NCBI RefSeq assembly: GCF_000003605.2
Contig: NW_003108585.1
Span: forward strand, 76,509-135,447
Length of the DNA stretch: 58,939 bases
Reading direction: 5' to 3'
Source: Saccoglossus kowalevskii
Taxonomy: Eukaryota; Hemichordata; Enteropneusta; Harrimaniidae
Shown: piece by piece, positions 46,801-58,939 of the stretch
Position numbering within the stretch: the first letter of the stretch is position 1
Layout of the letters: each line of letters opens with the position of its first letter
Notes under the pieces: model-generated
Database searches by the model: none
The model's input: only the letters and a program-made list of their open reading frames with translations
What the model was told of the DNA's origin: nothing
Position numbers and translations under genes: made by a program

Positions 46801-49404
46801 TGACAAATGGTCAAAACACACCTAGGCACATTGACAAATGGTCAAAACACACCTAGGCACATTGACAAATGGTCAAAACACACCAAGGCACATTGACAAA
46901 TGGTCAAAACACACCTAGGCACATTGACAATTGGTCAAAACACACCTAGGCACATGGACAAATGGTCAAAACACACCTAGGCACATTGACAAATGGTCAA
47001 AACACACCTAGGCACATGGACAAATGGTCAAAACACACCTAGGCACATTGATAAATGGTCAAAACACACCTAGGTACATGGACAAATGGTCAAAACACAC
47101 CTAGGCACATGGACAAATGGTCAAAACACACCTAGGCACATGGACAAATAATCAAAACACACCTAGGCACATTGAAAAATGGTCAAAACACACCTAGGCA
47201 CATCGACAAATGGTCAAAACACATCTAGACAAATATCTAATCTAATTATTGTTAGGACGTTATTAAATATTAGTTACCGTGACAATGAGTCAATAATAAG
47301 CTTCACACCATTGTTAGCGATAATATATTCTTTATTCTGTTTATCTGTACAAAAAATAAAAATAAAACGTGAATAAATAATACAAATTTCTGTAGAAAAG
47401 ACTGGGTACAACTCATCAATTGTGGGTCAACTTACCTAAAACTAAATTACACAAGCCGCCTATAGAAAACTCCACAAATGATTCTTTTGGTTCTTCAAGC
47501 ATATCTGTAATTAATCAAAACATGAGGAAATTCATTTAGGTTTCATCTGTGTCACACGCAACGTAATATTACCGTGATTGGTATAGTACAGGTGTGATGG
47601 TTCAAATACCAAAATGGCAACAGTAACAGAAAGACTTCCCTGGCGGCGATGATAAAATACGAACACGGAGCCAACAGATGAGGTTTCAACTGGTACTGGT
47701 ATTATTATACTCTGCAAACATCAAGTACAATAACACGGTAAAACTCCACTACTCCAATAACTGGATACTTAAACTCCAATACAATTCAACGAGATCTCCG
47801 ATCTGATCTCAGTGCTGAACAACTCCCCTATATATACCCACATCAGCATACATAATGAGTCTGAAATTTACTATAAATTTCTAGAATGTTCCATTACCTT
47901 CTATTGCCTCCTACAGTGTTCTATTACCTATTCAACCAGTTTCTAAAAAAAATCTAGAATATTTCACCCAGACACAGTACGGTTCTAGAACATTCTCAGT
48001 GACACGGAAGTGGTAAATAAGTCGTATGCAACAATCTGTCTATCTGAACATGCTTCAGTGGTTTCCCAGAAAAAGCATTATTTGCATAACACTAGAATAT
48101 GTTAATCACTATTGTATTTATTGTTCACATACTTGAGCTCTTTTGTCTCTATAAATCCGAAATTATTGAGTATGTGATGCATGCATGAATAGCTCAAGGT
48201 ATTTCAAAATTTGATGTCCAGATATTTTTCTCTAAGCTTTTTGTATACCACGTATTTGTTATTGTTAGATATGGGACAATGCGAAAACCCATAAAAGTAG
48301 CTCAATTCAGGACACCATGTTACGTAGCATGCAGCATACTGTTCCATTGCAGACTTTCCAGGAGCTCAGCTCATAATACATGTAATATAGCAAAATCTGT
48401 TAAAAACTTACCGAGAAATAAATCGATAACATTGAGTTGCCGTATGTAATCATAATTAATCGGATCATATGCAAAGTTTGCCAAGTTGGCAAGGACTTGT
48501 TCTTTATCATCTAAAGAAAAGAATGGAATGGAATAGGCATGATCACTTGGGTAAAGTTTCATAGTTTGGGGGAACTGGACTCGATAAGTGGTCTGGGGGA
48601 CTGGACTCAAGAAGTGGTCTGGGGGAACTGAACTCAATAAGTGGTCTGGGAGAACTGGACTCGATTAGTGGTCTGGGGTAACTGGACTACCTGTAGATAA
48701 GCGGTCGGAGGGAACTGGACTCGATTAGTGGTCCGGGGTAACTGGACTCAATAAGCGGTCTACCGAAACTGGACTACCGGTAGATATGCAGTCTGGGGTG
48801 AACTGGACTAGATAAGTGGTCTGGGGGAGCTGGACTCGATCAGTGATGTCGGGGAACTGGGCTTGATTAGCCGTCAGGGAACAGGACTCAATTACCGGTA
48901 GTTGTTACACTATTTTTTACCTTCCTTCCATAACTTATTATTATATAACGGGTATTCCAATTTACGTGCGATTGTTGTATTTATGGGCAATAAATTTAAG
49001 ACTAAAGTTTTGAGGAACCAATCCTGTTTCTCTAGTTAAGATCACTGTGGCAAAAAAGAGAGATGGTCGGATAAGAAGGATTAAAAGGCGGCAGTCGTCG
49101 TGCCGCGTCCTGTTCGATATGGGACTCATAGCGACGTATACAACGCGTGTAAAATACATTGTTTATTTACATGAAATTCGAACACGCGCTGCGCGACGAC
49201 CACCGCGCTTTAACCATGGAGGTATTATAGTACTTAAACACAATCCTATCCTACTTCTATATGCTTTTAAAACACAAAAACAACATAATTGTCACCTTCA
49301 TTTTTCGACTTCTGAAATTCGATGACGAGTTGTTGTAAAAACTGAAACCGACCTACACCGTGTGACCCTGTCCTTTTCTCTAAATGTTCCCGTGAAGCAT
49401 ACAT
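43873..49404 (-). CDS. ARMC7: Armadillo repeat-containing protein 7
   Basis: Seven exons on the minus strand: 49404-49296, 48510-48412, 47504-47436, 47344-47278, 46336-46266, 44481-44390 and 43962-43873 (TGA), giving 198 aa, the length of human ARMC7. All six junctions are GT-AG and every split codon reads correctly. Family landmarks in order are [107 protein letters not shown] and the C-terminal [13 protein letters not shown]7 is a small armadillo-repeat protein reported near the spliceosome; its function is poorly defined. The start chosen is MYASREH; the frame stays open about 31 codons upstream. Introns 1, 4 and 6 hold different tandem repeats and intron 5 holds the assembly gap. The gene is head to head with PRKAA. 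Confidence 0.93.
44130..44255. repeat. Minisatellite in ARMC7 intron 6
   Basis: Four to five units of about 24-31 bp are built on AACCTGTGACCTATCAG followed by AATAT. Units differ in length by small insertions (CTTCTGA, CTTAC). Confidence 0.8.
45770..45945 (+). mobile_element. MITE, GTTCA...GAGATC family, partial copy in ARMC7 intron 5
   Basis: The interior GATATCTTTACATCAAAATT, ACCAACATCAAATG and TTTATCCTGTTCAATTTCAC follow the pattern of 55601-55936 but with more change. The open frames 45728-45967 and 45776-45976 are within it and are not genes. Confidence 0.65.
46116..46165. other. Assembly gap of 50 N
   Basis: Exactly fifty N characters, so the true size is probably unknown. It lies in ARMC7 intron 5, 101 bp below exon 5, and does not interrupt any coding exon. 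Confidence 1.
46511..47235. repeat. 31-bp minisatellite, 23 units, in ARMC7 intron 4
   Basis: The period is exactly 31 bp; each unit starts CCTAGGCACATNGACAAATG and continues GTCAAAACACA. Twenty-three units run from 46511, with a worn 24th. Two unit types differ at one diagnostic base (CATTGA or CATGGA). Unit 23 has CATCGA. A few private changes occur (CCAAGG in unit 13, CAATTGG in unit 14, AATAATC in unit 21). There are no unique spacers, so this is not a CRISPR array. It lies between exon 5 (46266-46336) and exon 4 (47278-47344) of ARMC7. Confidence 0.97.
48571..48905. repeat. 27-bp minisatellite, about 12-13 units, in ARMC7 intron 1
   Basis: The unit is of the form AACTGGACTCGATAAGTGGT followed by CTGGGGG. 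Units are diverged, and two carry a small insertion around ACCGGTAG. The right end is more worn than the left. It lies between exon 2 (48412-48510) and exon 1 (49296-49404). Confidence 0.93.
49081..49213 (+). mobile_element. MITE, GGCGGTGGTCGTCG family, short form, in ARMC7 intron 1
   Basis: This 133-bp element starts TTAAAAGGCGGCAGTCGTCG and ends GCGCGACGACCACCGCGCTT. The interior matches 29632-29760 almost base for base, suggesting recent activity of the short form. Confidence 0.9.

Positions 49405-58939
<9,535 letters not shown>

Noticed and set aside
46511-47235. Regular 31-bp repeats resembling a CRISPR array
   Set aside because: Units abut directly with no unique spacers, the context is a eukaryotic intron, and variation is spread along the unit.
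48371-48637. 88-codon minus-strand frame reading through the 27-bp minisatellite
   Set aside because: Only the part from 48412 to 48510 is ARMC7 exon 2; the Pro-rich start is the minisatellite read in frame because its period is a multiple of three.

Overview
The window is AT-rich eukaryotic nuclear DNA: genes have many short exons with GT-AG introns, introns and intergenic DNA are packed with small inverted-repeat transposons, decayed LINEs and minisatellites, and there is a 50-N assembly gap at 46116-46165. The gene set (SLC44A1-like, rhodopsin-type GPCR, dispanin/CD225, FBXO4, RPL37, ARMC7, AMPK alpha) is animal. Protein sequences are close to vertebrate ones in length and motif, so a slowly evolving marine invertebrate is likely. 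An invertebrate deuterostome such as an enteropneust hemichordate is my best guess, but nothing here proves it.

Layout. 934-9218 (+): 3' half of a choline transporter-like gene of the SLC44A1 (CTL1) type, containing two tandem, same-length, same-phase versions of one exon. 9219-19768: gene-poor DNA with MITEs, a decayed LINE and a local duplication. 19835-21067 (+): an intronless GPCR with a Ser/Thr/Asn-rich N-terminus and a degenerate DRY motif. 21068-25900: gene-poor. 25902-28869 (+): four-exon dispanin (CD225 family) gene. 37156-31276 (-): seven-exon FBXO4. 37455-40081 (+): four-exon RPL37, head to head with FBXO4 with 298 bp between start codons. 40082-43872: decayed LINE carrying a nested MITE. 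49404-43873 (-): seven-exon ARMC7 of 198 aa, three of whose introns hold different tandem repeats. 49803 to the right edge (+): first three coding exons of the AMPK catalytic alpha subunit (PRKAA), head to head with ARMC7.

The genes do not form a single pathway. The main larger-scale signal is gene order: FBXO4, RPL37 and PRKAA lie within about 25 kb here, and from general knowledge their human counterparts are on 5p13.1 in the same relative order (PRKAA1, RPL37, FBXO4). This suggests an ancient linkage. The two divergent gene pairs each share a compact promoter. All exon models were built by eye from splice signals, reading-frame continuity and resemblance to remembered protein families; no search was run.
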